Origin: Litomosoides sigmodontis
Lineage: Eukaryota; Nematoda; Chromadorea; Rhabditida; Onchocercidae
Length of the DNA stretch: 64,000 nucleotides
Assembly (NCBI GenBank): GCA_963070105.1
Contig: OY718805.1
Location: 4,088,001 to 4,152,000 of the forward strand
Reading direction: 5' to 3'
The translations under genes and the position numbers were made by a program. The notes below the pieces were generated by a model. That model was not told the origin of the DNA, made no database searches, and worked only from the letters and a program-made list of their open reading frames with translations. This document shows, in pieces, positions 25,238-38,163 of the stretch; position 1 is the first letter of the stretch, and every line of letters begins with the position of its first letter.

Positions 25238-26724
25238 ATGACCAATCACTGCCTTCCATTTCTCATTACTGCCATTGTAATTACTGCCATTAGCAATGAA
25301 GCATTTGTTCTACAGGTATTTCAACTCCTTCCTCTGTTTCCACCGATAGTCGCTTCTCCTTCTTTTTTTATTTTATCGAAATGATCACTTCACAGGCATC
25401 TCGCTGTGCCTCCTCTCTCCCTTCCTTTCACATTCTTTAACATTCCATTCCATGGTGCCATTTTGTCATCAAGTATCCATTATAGTCATTTGAACTACTG
25501 GCAATTGTATATTATGATTTCAATTAAATTCTTGGAAATTATTCGAAAAAAAAATTTGGAATTTTAATTGACTGCAAAGTTTATTGTAGTTGTTTGTGAG
25601 TGGAAATACAATTGAAATTGATCTTAAGAGGAAAATTATGGATGCGTGAAAAGTTCATTGTAGTTGTTTGTGAGTGGAAATACAATTTAAGAAAATTATG
25701 AATGCGTTCAAAGATTAATTTTGTTTTTTAGATTAATTTCCTGCAATTGCTATATTAGTAACCATATTGATGCTAGACAGAAAGGTGGAGAGAGAGAGAG
25801 AGAGAAATCTTGGGAAACGGTATGATGTATCATATTTCAGTGCCAGAATTGTCGATGCTTACCGGATTATTGCCCACAAACAGTACCTCGATCATTGTGC
25901 CCTTGCGGTGGAACGGAAACATCGTGTAGTCGTAGGACCGCTGAAATTCAACCTATCATGACGAGCGCAAGAAATTTCTACTACTACCACCAATACCAAC
26001 AACAACAACAGCAACAAATTATGATACCACAAGCATCGGGTGCGCAATATTTCCTCCTTCAACAGCCAATTCAATCAGTGGCGGTAAAAATTCCTGATCA
26101 GGTCATTACGGAGAAGCAGCAGCAACGGCAGCAACAAGTCATGCAACCGTTAACTTCGCTGAAACAACACATGTTACCCCAACAAGTAAGAATCGGTGGC
26201 ATACAGCAACCATCACCCGTCTATTTCGTCAGAACTATTGAACAACCAGGTCAGGTGTTTCGACAAGTACAGCAAATATCAGAACCGTTGGCATCACCAC
26301 AGTACATACCTGCAATACCGGTACAGCAAGCACAATTTATGCTTGTGCCTTCGATGCAGCAAACACAACCGTTCTTCTTGCCCATTCAAATTCCTATGCA
26401 AACAGTTACTTTACAAGTTCCAGGTAAATTTGGATGCAAATTTTAAGATAAATAAATTATAAGTTTTTTTTTAGAAAAAAGGATTACATAACCTATTGAA
26501 GGCAATGCTAATTTGATATAAAAATAAAATTTTTGAAATCAATGAAAAAAAGTAATAATAATAATTCTGCAGTTCATTTCTTTTACTGAAGATCATTGAT
26601 GAAAAATTTAGTAACAATGGCGGAACACTGTACTCCACGAATAAATGCTTGTCCACTTGGACTGCCGTCTATTCACGCTGTCACAGAATGTGACAATGTC
26701 ACCAACACTGCAGGTTGTTCTTAA
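25238..26724 (+). CDS. Secreted Cys- and Gln-rich protein, unknown family
   Basis: Three exons join in phase: 25238-25315, 25841-26423 and 26612-26724 (about 257 aa). Exon 1 is almost entirely a signal peptide (MTNHCLPFLITAIVITAI...). Exon 2 opens with a Cys cluster, CQNCRCLPDYC...CPCGG, and continues into a long Gln/Pro-rich stretch with QYQQQQQQQ and many I-P and Q-Q pairs. Exon 3 adds four more Cys (HCTPRINAC, TECDN, AGCS) and the stop TAA at 26722. The Cys-flanked Gln-rich centre suggests a secreted structural or matrix protein. It is divergently transcribed from the large cysteine-rich gene, so the pair may be co-expressed. No family was recognised. Confidence 0.75.
25576..25687. repeat. 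Local tandem duplication in intron 1
   Basis: A segment of about 38 bp (25576-25613) recurs at 25650-25687 with a spacing of 74 bp, nearly identical. The flanking gaaaattatg(g/a)atgcg also occurs twice (from 25631 and 25691), so the repeated unit is the whole 60-75 bp. Confidence 0.9.
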
Positions 26725-27669
26725 ACTCGTAACTCTTCCACCTCAATCAATTAGCCATCAAAACATTGTCAAATTCTCTCTCTCTCTCCCTCTCTCTCTC
26801 TCTGTCAAGTATTTTCACGGGAAATAACTTTCAGCTACACGTTGTATCACAGCGGATGAGGCACGAAAACTATACACTTGCCTTCCACAGTTTAATTTCA
26901 ATAAATTGTGGGACAATTAATTCATTCCTTACGACGAATTTATTACGTAACGTTACATGGAATAGAGTGAAATGATCAAATAAGCTTAATCTGTTATTTC
27001 GATTTGTTTGAAATTTTGCAACAATTAATTCATAATTTTTAAAAGAGTAAGCAAAAAAAGATATTGTTTGATAAAATGTTCAACGTTCTGTATTAATTCA
27101 TTTCATCGAATGAACCGATGTAATGCTCACAAATGCTTTGTGCAGTAAGAAGCGTGGGTGTTGCAATGTACGGTTGGTTACAATGCGAAAGGAACTTTGG
27201 TGAAGAAAAGCAGCGTGTATAGTTGATTGACGATGACTAAGAAGTTCAGTGGTTGAATTGAAAAGCAAAGAAAAGTGATGGTTCCTATTTTCATTCCCTG
27301 AATTTTACACCTCGCCTCCCTCACTTCAAATTCAAAATTTGAATGAAAGAAATTTGAAGGATTCTATAGAAGGAAAACATACGACAATAGAAGAAATCAT
27401 TCTAGATGTTCTTGATGAAACTTCAAACAAAAGAATAAAGGAACATATAAACTGTAATTTTAGAAAGACGAGAATCATAAAATGAAATGAAGAAAGTTTA
27501 GGAACGCTGTGAAATAGACAGCTTGATTGGCAATGCAGAAATGAAGCAGAGAGGATCATAGCAAATAAATGATGTCTTTCTCTCACACATATTTATTTAT
27601 TCCTCCAAAGTCTGACAGTGAACGAACTGCACTTTGGCATGTCATGGAATATACTAGAATATACTAAAT
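26725..27669. other. Convergent intergenic region
   Basis: Between the ends of the + Cys/Gln-rich gene and the - coiled-coil gene. It holds a CT tract (26778-26802) and no convincing exon. Both 3' UTRs should lie here. Confidence 0.5.
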
Positions 27670-29679
27670 TCAGGAAGCGTACGAATAGTCACTGTCGTGT
27701 AGAAGTAATTTTAACCGTTCAAAAGTAACCAACTGACATCGTTCTTCCAAATCGCTAATAACCGAATCCCACTCTTTCAGTATTCGCTTCTCACGTCGTG
27801 CCTGCCTTTTGATCAATTCCAAATGTGTTTGCACAATTATGGTAATAGCTTCTCTTTCATTCGCTCCTTTCAGATTCGCTAAAACAATTTAGAAGGTTGC
27901 GGGAAAACGTTGAGACGTAATTTGATATCAATTTAATTCTTCTAAAAACAAGTCGTTTAGCATTTAAAATGAGAAGTAAAGTTTTAAATAACTGAACAAT
28001 TTTTACCATTTTCAACCTCTTCTTTCGGAAAAAAAATTCCTTTTGAGTAAAATCATAGAGCAGCATTAGTTAATGCTTACAAATGTTTCCAGTCAACAAA
28101 TCCTCACCCCCAATATTCTTCAGTAGATAAGGACTGAACATAGGTGAGAGGTCATCGTCCGGTTCTACGTGACTTGTCTGCACTGCCACACTGTTATTGC
28201 ATTTTTTCCCGTCAACTCTGCTTCTCCTTGAGCAGTTATCGAATTCTGCTGACGTAGGATTGGATGAAAGGTCGGATTTCTTGGACTTTTCAGGTTCATC
28301 CATGTAATGGTCAGTATCTGTAGAACTGCTCATATCAATAATTGGCGGTTTGCTCTTAACTTTGTATGACCCTTCATCCCAAGAACTTCCACTCTCTTTA
28401 CCACAGCCGCTTCTCGATTCATATTTCTGGGTGCTTCCGGAATTTAACTCATTGAACTGAACATTAATGTTGCCTCTGTGTTTCTGACTTTCGTCTGGAT
28501 AGTTTAATTTCTTCCTTCTTTTGCGCTTTCTCGCCTTATAACTAGGCGATTTATGGCCCTTACTTGTTTTTGTCGTAGAAGAAGACAACGTCTCACTGCC
28601 AGGCTCACTGGCCTTCGTATTCTCAGATTCATTTCGCCGGACTACTGATCCTGATATCTGTTGTTTTGCTTTCAATCGTTTAACAGGTAGCAATGTATTG
28701 ACCGTTGATGAGTTACCGTTGCTGCTATTACCGCTTGCATAACTTCCCACTTCGAGGCCCATCGATTTTAGCTTCGCAGAATTATGTTTCATTAGTGTTC
28801 CGGAAGAGTTTCGACTTCCTGGAGATGAAGAGAAGGGAAATCCAGTTATGCTTGTTCCGTCGAAACTATACATGTCGTGATCAAGTTCTTCGCTTATTTC
28901 TGACATTTCATTGGCAGTTGAATTAACTGAGTTTATAATGCTTGGAGATGATGATCCATTGGTGAAAATGTTTGCTTTTTTGAAAGCCGACTGCTTCGTA
29001 ATATCTGACTCTTTCATTATGCCATCATTATTAAACTGCAAAATTGAATTTTTCTAAAAAAAAGCAATTGCAAAAATAAGTAAACAAAAATAAATTTTTG
29101 CTTGTTCACTATTATCACATAGAATATCGAACATCACGAAAAGCTCATTTGTGACGATATTAATTTGCTTTACTAAGTTAAATTGAAGGAATTTGTACTT
29201 AAGTTTAGCTCAAGAGTGACTGAGATTTACAAAATCCTTAAATTCTGGTATTTCTATGAAATTTAAATCGCAATTACTTGAAGTTGTCGAGGATCTCTTG
29301 TGGCTATCTCAGATTGAACAGTGTTTTGTTTGTTTTGTCCTGCAATTTTTCTTCTTTATTTTATTATAATTGATAAAGTAAATATACAAATTGTTCCAGG
29401 AAACGTTAAAAAAATCAAACGCTGTCGAAACGACGAGTGTCGTTCGGATATTGTTTTTAGATATGACGCACCAAAGATGGTTTTCTGGATTGCGTGAATG
29501 TTTAAATCGTCCGCTGATTGCCGTTTAAAACTATCCGATGCTGCATATCCGGATGACAGCTTTTCAGCGGTTATCGCAGACTTACCTTTCTCCATCAACA
29601 TTTGATTCTGTTCCGTGTGCGCTGCAAGTGAGAGTTTCTGAAACTGTTCGATTGGAGATTGCCGTTGATGCGATTCCAT
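27670..29679 (-). CDS. Ser-rich, NLS-like, C-terminal coiled-coil protein, function unknown
   Basis: Four exons join in phase: 29472-29679, 29278-29339, 28081-29035 and 27670-27878 (477 aa). The ATG sits 2 nt after an attgcag acceptor. The N-terminal third is Ser/Gln-rich with no domain seen. The middle is dominated by Ser, Asn and Gly, with an acidic patch (EMSEISEELDHDMYSFDG) and a strongly basic patch KARKRKRRKK that would act as a nuclear signal. The last 69 residues are charged and helical (EREAITIIVQTHLELIKRQA, then EWDSVISDLEERCQ), consistent with a coiled coil, and end in YSYAS. Regulator or scaffold is the most that can be inferred; no homologue was recognised. Confidence 0.75.
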
Positions 29680-30922
29680 ATCTGCAATTTGCTAGTAGAA
29701 TTAGCAAGCTTAATCGGCAAATATGAGTTAGTGATAAAATATAAGTGCTTATCACTTCTGATATAGAACAGTTAAAATGAAGGTACTTCAGGGATAGACG
29801 ACTGACCCTCAAGAGTGAATGTCCTTCTCTTGTGTTCCGCAACACGTTGTATCCGTCTCTTTCTATTAGAGTTACAGTTAACGAAATTATTTGGAATATT
29901 TTCCAATACCAAAGCGATCTTAAGTTTGAACTCTCGAAAAGTTAATTCTCGTCAAAAACTGAAAAGTGAAGATCATAAAAGAAGGGAAAAATTCCTTCGT
30001 TACACCTAAAAAGACTTTAAAAGCTGAAAAGCGAGTTATGAATTATGTCTCAAAACAACTAAAGGTAGTAAAGCAGGACATCGAAATTTTTTATTCATCA
30101 ACTTCCCTTCCAATGACAAAGTATTATATTCCCCTAACTTCCTCCATCCCTGAATGAACTTGGCAAGATGCATTTGACTGAACGAAGATCCTTGAAGTAG
30201 TCAACCAAGTGTATAAAGCGGTAACTATGGTCACCGTGCTAATCAGTAGCGCTTGAAAGCGGATCATTTTAAAACAAACCAATTCCATCCCTGCTAAACC
30301 AAAGGTGGCTAAGACAAGCGCATCAGGAATGCCGTTATCAGTAAAATTAATCTGAAATCCAAGTACCAGACACTTGAAAATTTAACACTCAAAAGACGCT
30401 ACTGATAATTTAAGATACAATAGGCATTTGAATACGACAGGAATTCGGATCCTTCAGCTCAAGCAACACTGCTATGGAAAAGTGATGTATGAAGTTTCCT
30501 TCTGAAGGATTAATGGTGTGAATTCGATGCTTTTTGTTTCTATCATCTAGTTATCGATCATTTCAAGTTTGCTTTCATGTTTTGGTCAATCACATGCTGC
30601 AATAGTTATGGCTTTTCTTTATGGAAGATTTTTGTCGTATTTATATGCCCTGACATTCCTAAACCATAATGAAGCAGCAAAGTCGAGTTATTATAATATC
30701 CGACATATTTAAGTTACCGAATTTTCTAATTAATGAGTTGTACGGTTTGTGGCAATAAAATATTTATTCTGCCCAAAATTTCAACAGGCAACATTTCAAA
30801 ATATTAATTTAAGCAGAACACTGTATATATAACACAACTTCTAGAATATTTTTCAAATTCAACAAGAAATTGCATGAATGAAATTATTAGCCAGAAATCG
30901 GAAATACTGTTAAACAAAAAAT
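29680..30922. other. Intergenic stretch
   Basis: Holds the promoter of the coiled-coil gene and the 3' region of the BCCIP gene, both on the minus strand. No further exon was seen; short + ORFs at 29538-30157 lack splice support. Confidence 0.5.
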
Positions 30923-33477
30923 TCAACGCTCTCCTGCTGATCGAACAAGTTCGATATACTTATAAAATGTAGCACTATCAAGTATACAAACACGCCTGTA
31001 AGGTCGGTAAGTAATACCATTCAGTATAACTGAATTAAATTTAGAATCTTTTTCTACATCTGATTGAACTGGATACTGGAAATAATCAAACTGCAAGTCA
31101 CCCTGAAATAAATCCAAAAAATGCAAAAAAACAAACGCCAGGAATAAATAATAAATGACGAGTACTTAAAATACTTCTTAAAACGATCGGAAAGAAAAAA
31201 AAACCACATTTAATTCTTGAAACTCAACAACTCCAAATTATAATTTGGAATTATGAAAATCGTTCAAATTATGATAATAATCCCACCTGAAATAAAAGCT
31301 CTTCTTCACGATTGTCATAAATAACCTCAGCATTCGCAATCATACTTGCTGCAATACGCTTCTTTTGTGCTTTGGTTAGCTTTTTTTTGCTGCTTAACAT
31401 ATTGGAAGAATTTTCACCACTTTGTTCTTTATTACCATGGATATCAGATATCCGAATTTTCAAAATTAAAACAATATGCGAAAAACGATATTGCGCACCA
31501 GACTTTTTCAAATCATCCCTGAAAGGAAAAACCTTGAAAAAAAAAAGAGTGCTGAAACCACTTATGTTTTTCCACTTGTGACAGTGACTAAAAAATATGA
31601 ATGAATAATCCAACGATTTCTGAAGTGTCACAGTATACTAAACATGGAACTGTTTTTCGTTTGAGTTCTCTATTATTAGCAATGCATACTGATGTATAAA
31701 AGGAAAGTTCTAGTGAGATCCAAATGCAGAAACTCATACGGAATATATCTAAGCCCTTTTAATTAAGCCTTTTGCAAAAGAACATATATCATGTATTTAA
31801 TACATTTCGTTTAAGTAGGCTTATGTTTGAAGACCTAAATATGTTCCGATTTAACTCAATTTAAGAGTTTAGAAATTCTTTAGAAAAGAAGAATAACATG
31901 AATTTTGAGGGAATCCATCAACAATTAACAAGAGCATCGCTTAATATTGAGAACGAAGCAAGATTAAAAGACCGGAGAAAATAAAGTGAGAAGTACTTGG
32001 AAATTCTTCTAGAGATAAAAAAAAAAAGGCAAACATACGCCAAAGCTTTGAAAGCAGGGGAGGCAATGGTTGCTGGAAAGTGGAGCAACCTTTCGTTGAT
32101 TAACAAACCGACACGAATGTTCGAATTTGCAATTGACAAATTATCCAAAATAGACAATATTTTTTTATCAGTGGAATATTTCCGCGCTCTTGCTTTCAGA
32201 AGCGTCCAAATATCAGTTTGGAATTCCTAAAATAAAGAATCCAATGATCCCCGAACCTCGAAGTTTTAAAAAACAAAGAGAAGTAAAGCACTGGATGTTA
32301 GGATATTTAAAGAAAGGGAAGTGACGTTAGAGAAAAATATAGCGATCATTCGCTCGTTAGTGGTCCAATACATATGTTCAATTATAAAGTTTATAAAAGA
32401 AGGAAAAAAGCAGAAACCTGATCTGTATCCAGTTTTAACATAGACAGCACACCGTAAACAATACCTTCATCATCATCATCCATAAATTCTTCAGCAGGCT
32501 GAAAACTCTTAATGATTTCGACCCGCAGAAATTCTACTTTTCAATACTATTGACTGAAAAGCAACAGATATAAGAGTATCGAATAGTCGCAATATTGAAA
32601 CAAAATACTCTCTTTGTAAAATGGAAAAGAAAAAATTATTTGAAATAATTCCAGCTTTTACTTGCAATAAAAGAAACGCACTCGGTAAACGCAGCCGAAT
32701 GGTGACTGTTCCACTAAGATATCAGCCATCTGGTTCACATTAACATCAGCACGAAGAAATATCTGCAAAAAAAGAATGATAGTATCCATAATAACAGTAA
32801 AATTACAGTATACTATCATCATTCTTCAAATGAAGATCTTTCTGCTGCGTTAAAAGAAAATGAAGTATTCGATTACTCTTTCTGGAAACTGACACAAATA
32901 AATAAAATGAGAGCAACAACTCCCAATCCCAATCACCAGGCCCATTCCAACTTTCAATTCTATCGATCAATTTTGTGTTTTCCTCTGTCAAAGAAAAAAA
33001 ATAAACGCAACAAAATTAGATTTTGGCTTGCGTAAGCAAAGAGCAACATTAAAAAGATGCCTGTGTTAACAGATTGATAAGGCCCTCTTTATCGCCGTCA
33101 TACATCGGATAAGCTTCAAAGTCAAAAACCAATTCCTCTGCATCGTCTAAATCATCTCTCATTAGTTTATCTTCATCCGACGATCCATCCTGCAACAAAC
33201 TGAATTGATAAATTCGCTTGGAATCTATTTTTCTATTGAAGAATGAAATACGGAGAAAAAGTTCCCGAGGCATGCACCCACAAATTATCTAGAAAAGCTA
33301 ACCGAATCATCGAGCATCCCTGCAGCAGAGCTATCTCTCACCATTCCTGATTTCCACAAGATAAAGGAAAATTTAACCGCTACCATAATCAAACAACGAT
33401 CCCATTAAACCTGATGAACGTTGCAGCGTAATAGCGTAGCGTTTTTGGTGAGATTGTGATTTCCTTTTCTGCTCCAT
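30923..33477 (-). CDS. BCCIP: BCCIP/Bcp1 family protein
   Basis: Homologue of the BRCA2- and CDKN1A-interacting protein (yeast Bcp1), a nuclear acetyltransferase-fold-like factor linked to ribosomal protein uL14 handling and genome stability. Exons: 33378-33477, 33303-33346, about 33075-33189, about 32684-32764, about 32421-32505, about 32033-32230, 31289 to about 31511 and 30923-31103. Family features in order: EELVFDFEAYPMYDGDKEGL, LLTQ joined to IFLRADVNVNQM, DDDDEGIVYGVLSMLKL, VGLLINERLLHFP, the basic KKKLTKAQKKR, NREEELLFQ, and C-terminal YRPYRRVCILD. The N-terminus is basic, as in other members. One intron starts with GC (CAG|gcatct at 33074), required by both frame and alignment. Boundaries of the 32.4-32.7 kb exons are the least certain. 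Confidence 0.92.
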
Positions 33478-35528
33478 TATACGTCGTGTGAGGAAGGTCA
33501 CGTGTTGTAAAAAGAAGGTATGAGGGATTGCAGTACAAATCAACGACATGGACTTTCCCATGTAAAAATTTTGTTCAAATTTTTTTTTTGTTTTGTTCAG
33601 GGAGGATGACTTATGCACGTTTCTTCGAGTTATGCGTGTACTCGCGAACTGTTTGCAGTAATAATTCATCACGTGTTCAGCGCACAGTGTTTACACTTTA
33701 CTCGCGACGCCTCTTATAAAAATGTATGGATGAAAAGTCATGAAAATTTGAAAATTTTATTTCAATGTGTAATTTAATCTTATTGATAGTTGATATTTCT
33801 TTTTAATTTTGTAAAGTGTACACGCATATAAAAACAGATATGTTATGTGTGATTCAACTGTTTGCTTAAAATTTCGAGGTAACTTCGATTTAATGCCTTC
33901 TTTTGATTGTTACTATTATTATTATTATTATTATTAATTATTACTATGTCGATAATGAAGAATTCTGCGTAACGGTTGATATAAAATTTAAAAAAAGAAG
34001 CGCTTGCATCGTTTCTCAATTCTTTTCGTTTGCCAAAATTAATGAATTAAGCCTTCTGGCAATGCAAGGGAAGGAAAGAGAGGATGAAGTGACAGCTGTA
34101 GAAAATTGAGTGCAATTGATTGCTATCATTAAAATATTACTATCGTCAAAGAGCTGTCCGACAGCGACAGCAAATGAGAGCGGTAAAATTACTGTTATGT
34201 TTGCTTTGTTTTTTGCGCTTTGCAAGAAGAGAATAATTCCTTCACAATCTTTTTTTTTCATTTTGAAATTTTCCATCAAAATGAATGACCAGGAAAAGTT
34301 CAAGATTTTCCAACGTAAACAACTGAAGAAAGCGTAAACAGCTAATTTGAACCAGACGTTTGCTATTCTTCTGATAAATTTTTGTTAAAAAAAAAAAAAA
34401 ACTTAAAAATTGGTGTGTGCATCTGTTGGCGTTAGTAAATTGTGAAACGCGCTGAATTCCACTCTGCCCTATTTACACGTATAGCAGTGCGTAGTGTAAA
34501 ATCAGTTGCAGTAGATAACTTTATTTGAAAAACAATTCGAATTCATTTATTTCCTCATATTACTTTATTTTAGCGTCAATCAGTATTGTGGAGAAAAAGC
34601 TTTTTCCTTCCTTGTAATTTTCACCTAACGTTTGCTTTCTCTTCAAATTAAAATTCTTTGCATATTTATTCGTTTTCGCATTTTTCTTTGAATAATTCCC
34701 ACTGATCGAGAATTTTCGTCACTTCCAGAAGATATCAGTACATTGAGACTTTTCCCACTCATTGACGAGAGATTTTATAATAGCCATCATTCTACAATGT
34801 TTGCTTTGATATCTGTGAAAATAAGTAATTTTCTTCACAACTTTTTTACGCTAAAATTTTCGACCAACGTAAGTGGCGAGAGAAGTGAAAAGTGTTCTAG
34901 CATGAACAGCTAAAGTAGACTGTTTTTCACTCTTCTGGCAGTTTTTTAAAAATAAAAGAAAAAAGTTTGTGTTGTGACTTTAGCAAATTTCGAATGAATT
35001 TTGTTCTACTTATTATGTGTAGCAATGGCCAGCATAAAATTATAATGTAAGACGACTGCTGGCCTTCCAACGTTGTTACAACGGGGCTTGCCAAATATCC
35101 TCCAGCGTTCCATAAATCCTTGCTAACATTTGCAAAGAACATATGTTTTAGTTAGTTCAGCATCATTCATTCTTCTAATTGTTACCTTCAATTCATTATT
35201 TAATTCAAAAGTCTCGCTGCGAATTTCTCAGCTCCAAACATTTTTAATTTATGTTTCAAATTTTAAATGTATTGAAAGAAGTGCAACAGTGTTGTGATAC
35301 TTTTGCGCTTTTGCTGAATTATCAAAAACTGATAGCTAAAATGTAAACAGTTTAAGATTCTAGTAAAGATTTTTAGCTCTAGAATAATCACAACAAAATT
35401 TCTCTAATTTAGACTATTAACTTTCATTAATTAAAATTTTATCAAAAACTGTGCAACATGACGTCGTCTTCTTTTGTTCACACAGTGCTCCTATTTATTT
35501 CTAATCATTTCATTTCCTACCATCGCTT
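33478..35528. other. Divergent intergenic region
   Basis: Two kb between the BCCIP start (-) and the aquaporin start (+). It contains an ATT trinucleotide run (33911-33936) and long A/T runs. No credible exon. Confidence 0.5.
33911..33936. repeat. (ATT)n microsatellite
   Basis: Short perfect ATT run in intergenic DNA. Confidence 0.95.
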
Positions 35529-37899
35529 ATGGAACCTCTGTTTTACGATGACTTGGAGTACGGCTCCTCACTGCTCCAATCACCGGATCCCTACGCAACG
35601 TTGAATGGCGAAGCGAAAGAGGAACGGAACATGACCGGAAGTGGACGAAACGGTAATCTCGAGATGAGAAGTATTTTAAAGAATAATAATCGCATCAAAT
35701 ATAACAGCTATTACACACCCACAACTGTACGATATCAACGCAGCAACGTGGATTATAAGGTTTCTTCATGTTTTATCCTTGCTGCTAGCAGCTATGACGA
35801 CGCAAGGGAAAATGGACTACTGTTGAGGAGTAAACTAATAAAGCGATTTGGATTAATTAAATTTGTTGATTAACTACAAATTTACAGCCAAGTTGCTTCA
35901 ATTGTATAATTCGTCCATGTGCAGCGGAATTCCTCGCTGTCTTCCTCTGCATTTTCACAGGAAAAATGATGGAAAATGAATTATTGGTGCATGCAATATC
36001 ATCAACCACCGAACGGATCATTCTGCAAGCGCTCACCGATTCAGTTGTGATGCTTGCAATGGTCACGGCTTTTCAGACGTAATTTTCCCTTTTTTTGTGA
36101 AGTAAAATAACAGAGTGTTATCCGTCTAATTTCTTCTGTTTTCGTGGAATTTTAGCTGAAAATTACGAAATTTCTCCCATCGTTTTCACAAGTTGATTTC
36201 CTAGAAGAGCTTAAAAGATTTTTTTGAAATGTTTTTATAAATCTTTATTGTTAAAGTGAATTAACTGTAGTGAAAGTGGAAAAATTACGTAAGCAGTAAT
36301 TATCTCAGTTTCTGGGATACGGTTTTTGAATTGAAAAGAAAAACTAATATCGGTGTAAGCTTAAATATGAAAAAGCGAAAGAACAGGGGAACGAGTTAAA
36401 ATATCGCTATATTTAGGTGAAAGACGAGAGAGCAAAATCGTTCGATGCTTTTTCATGAAGACGATTTCAGGTTTAATGTTTTTCCTTCAAATGATCACTC
36501 ATTTGCAGGGTGCACCTGAATCCAGTGATTACCTTGGCTGAATTCTTTGCCCTAACTACTGCTTGGCCAATGTGCTGTGCTATGATTATCATGCAGGTTC
36601 TCGCATCCGTAACCGCCATTGCTGCTTTTGCGGTAATTAATAATCAACCATTTGATCTCCCCATTAATTATAATAGTATGACTAAAATGCTCACCTGTAT
36701 TAACCGATTGTTACATTTTTTCAGATATTTCGATCTGGTACTTCGGAATTACAACTGCCCACAATCATACATGACATTACCCTTGACCACATTGATACTG
36801 CATATCACTTAGTAAGCATCACATTTAAACTATAGATTAATATCGACTATTTAGGCTCAGAAGCTGTTAAATGTTACATCAGTTAACTTCATCATTCTTA
36901 TTTTGTAGCTTGGAATAAATTTAAATGTGGTTGGGTTCTCTTTGAAATTTCCGAACAAGTAAGCTAAATTGACACGCCCGTCACAAGTTAATTCCATTAT
37001 TATATTTCTTGCACAGAATCTCAACAATAATTATCCTACTATCTCTTTGAACAACATTCAAGTAATTGAAGTCCCTACGTAAAGATAGCTGAGAATTTTA
37101 TGAAGCAACAATTATAGTGTAGCTATTCGCATGACTGATAATTTGCAGGTTCTTTCGCAATTTATTGGTACTTTACTAGTTATCATCACTCATCTTCTGA
37201 TAACTACGCGAACAGGTTCGGGTTTAACAGCTTTGGCAAGACCTGGTGACACTCCTCTTTCTGTGGTTGCAGCCGTGTTTGTTTCATCCCTACTATGGTT
37301 GGTAAAAAAATAAAACAAAAAAACTCTGTCATTTCTGTAAGATTTGAAGCAGCTCGTACTTTATCTCTCTTAAAATAGGATGATTTAAGATAAAATTCCA
37401 CTCAGGAATGAAGAAGCAAGGATGCTATAATTAGTTGACAAATTTTCCTCAATCTCAACCACTGTATTTGAACCACTTACAGTTTATCAAATTCAACCGT
37501 CGGATGGAATCCTTTACCTGCATTCGCATTAGCAACTTATGGCAGCATTGATTATAATTTTGGGCCTCTACAAATGCAAGGGATATTTTGGATTGGACCT
37601 TGTTTGGCTTCTCTCTTTGCGTGCTTCTTGTACAGGTTTGTTAGCATTGCAGGAAGAAACTGCAAATTTGTGCATTTGTCTGTTGTCTGTATGAATCTCA
37701 AAATTCTTATCTTTCTAATTGTTCACTGTCTGATTTCATTCATACCAAAAATTTACTTTCTCGCGAAGCACTTAGTAAAACGTTATTTGCAAATCGTCGT
37801 TTCACCGACAATTCATCGACTGATTTCAGGTTACTCTTTGTAACTCCAGAATCTCGTTTAGTAAAATGTAACGCGTGGAATGGAAACGTCGATTTATAG
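35529..37899 (+). CDS. Divergent aquaporin-like channel
   Basis: Seven exons join in phase: 35529-35759, 35888-36078, 36509-36632, 36725-36811, 37149-37297, 37483-37635 and 37830-37899 (334 aa). The hydrophobic core starts with CAAEFLAVFLCIFTGKMM. Next come VHLNPVITLAEFF (first half-helix, NPV in place of NPA) and SQFIGTLLVIITHLLITT. The second half-helix follows as GWNPLPAFALATYG (NPL), then GIFWIGPCLASLFACFLYR. The layout and spacing of the two NP motifs and the W-I-G-P in the last helix identify the MIP fold. Both third motif positions are changed, and the Arg of the usual selectivity filter after the second motif is absent, as in unorthodox aquaporins (AQP11/12-like). The N-terminal 75 residues are a non-homologous hydrophilic tail. 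AATAAA follows at about 37977. Confidence 0.87.
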
Positions 37900-37976
37900 C
37901 CGCTCATTCAGTTACCTCTGTTTTTTCATATCTGTTGCTTTAATTATTAATTCGTGGACAAGTTTTTACCATTTCA

Positions 37977-37982
37977 ATAAAA
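37977..37982 (+). terminator. Polyadenylation signal AATAAA
   Basis: Canonical hexamer about 78 nt after the aquaporin stop. Confidence 0.5.
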
Positions 37983-38163
37983 AATGAAACAGCTGAAACT
38001 TTTTAGCACAATTCATTTAACCAAAACACTACATTCACTTTAATTAGATTCAGTACAGTTCGGTTCAACTCACAGGGAACTATCGGTGATAGATTTCATT
38101 TAACCGTTGTTGCTGCGCAATACTTACTTATACACATCTGTATAACAGTAACATTTTTGTAAA

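Noticed and set aside
25052..25249. Minus ORFs around 25.1-25.2 kb as an upstream exon of the Cys-rich gene
   Set aside because: The gene already has a signal peptide and trans-splice-like acceptor at 24500. These ORFs overlap the + strand start exon and have no donor in phase.
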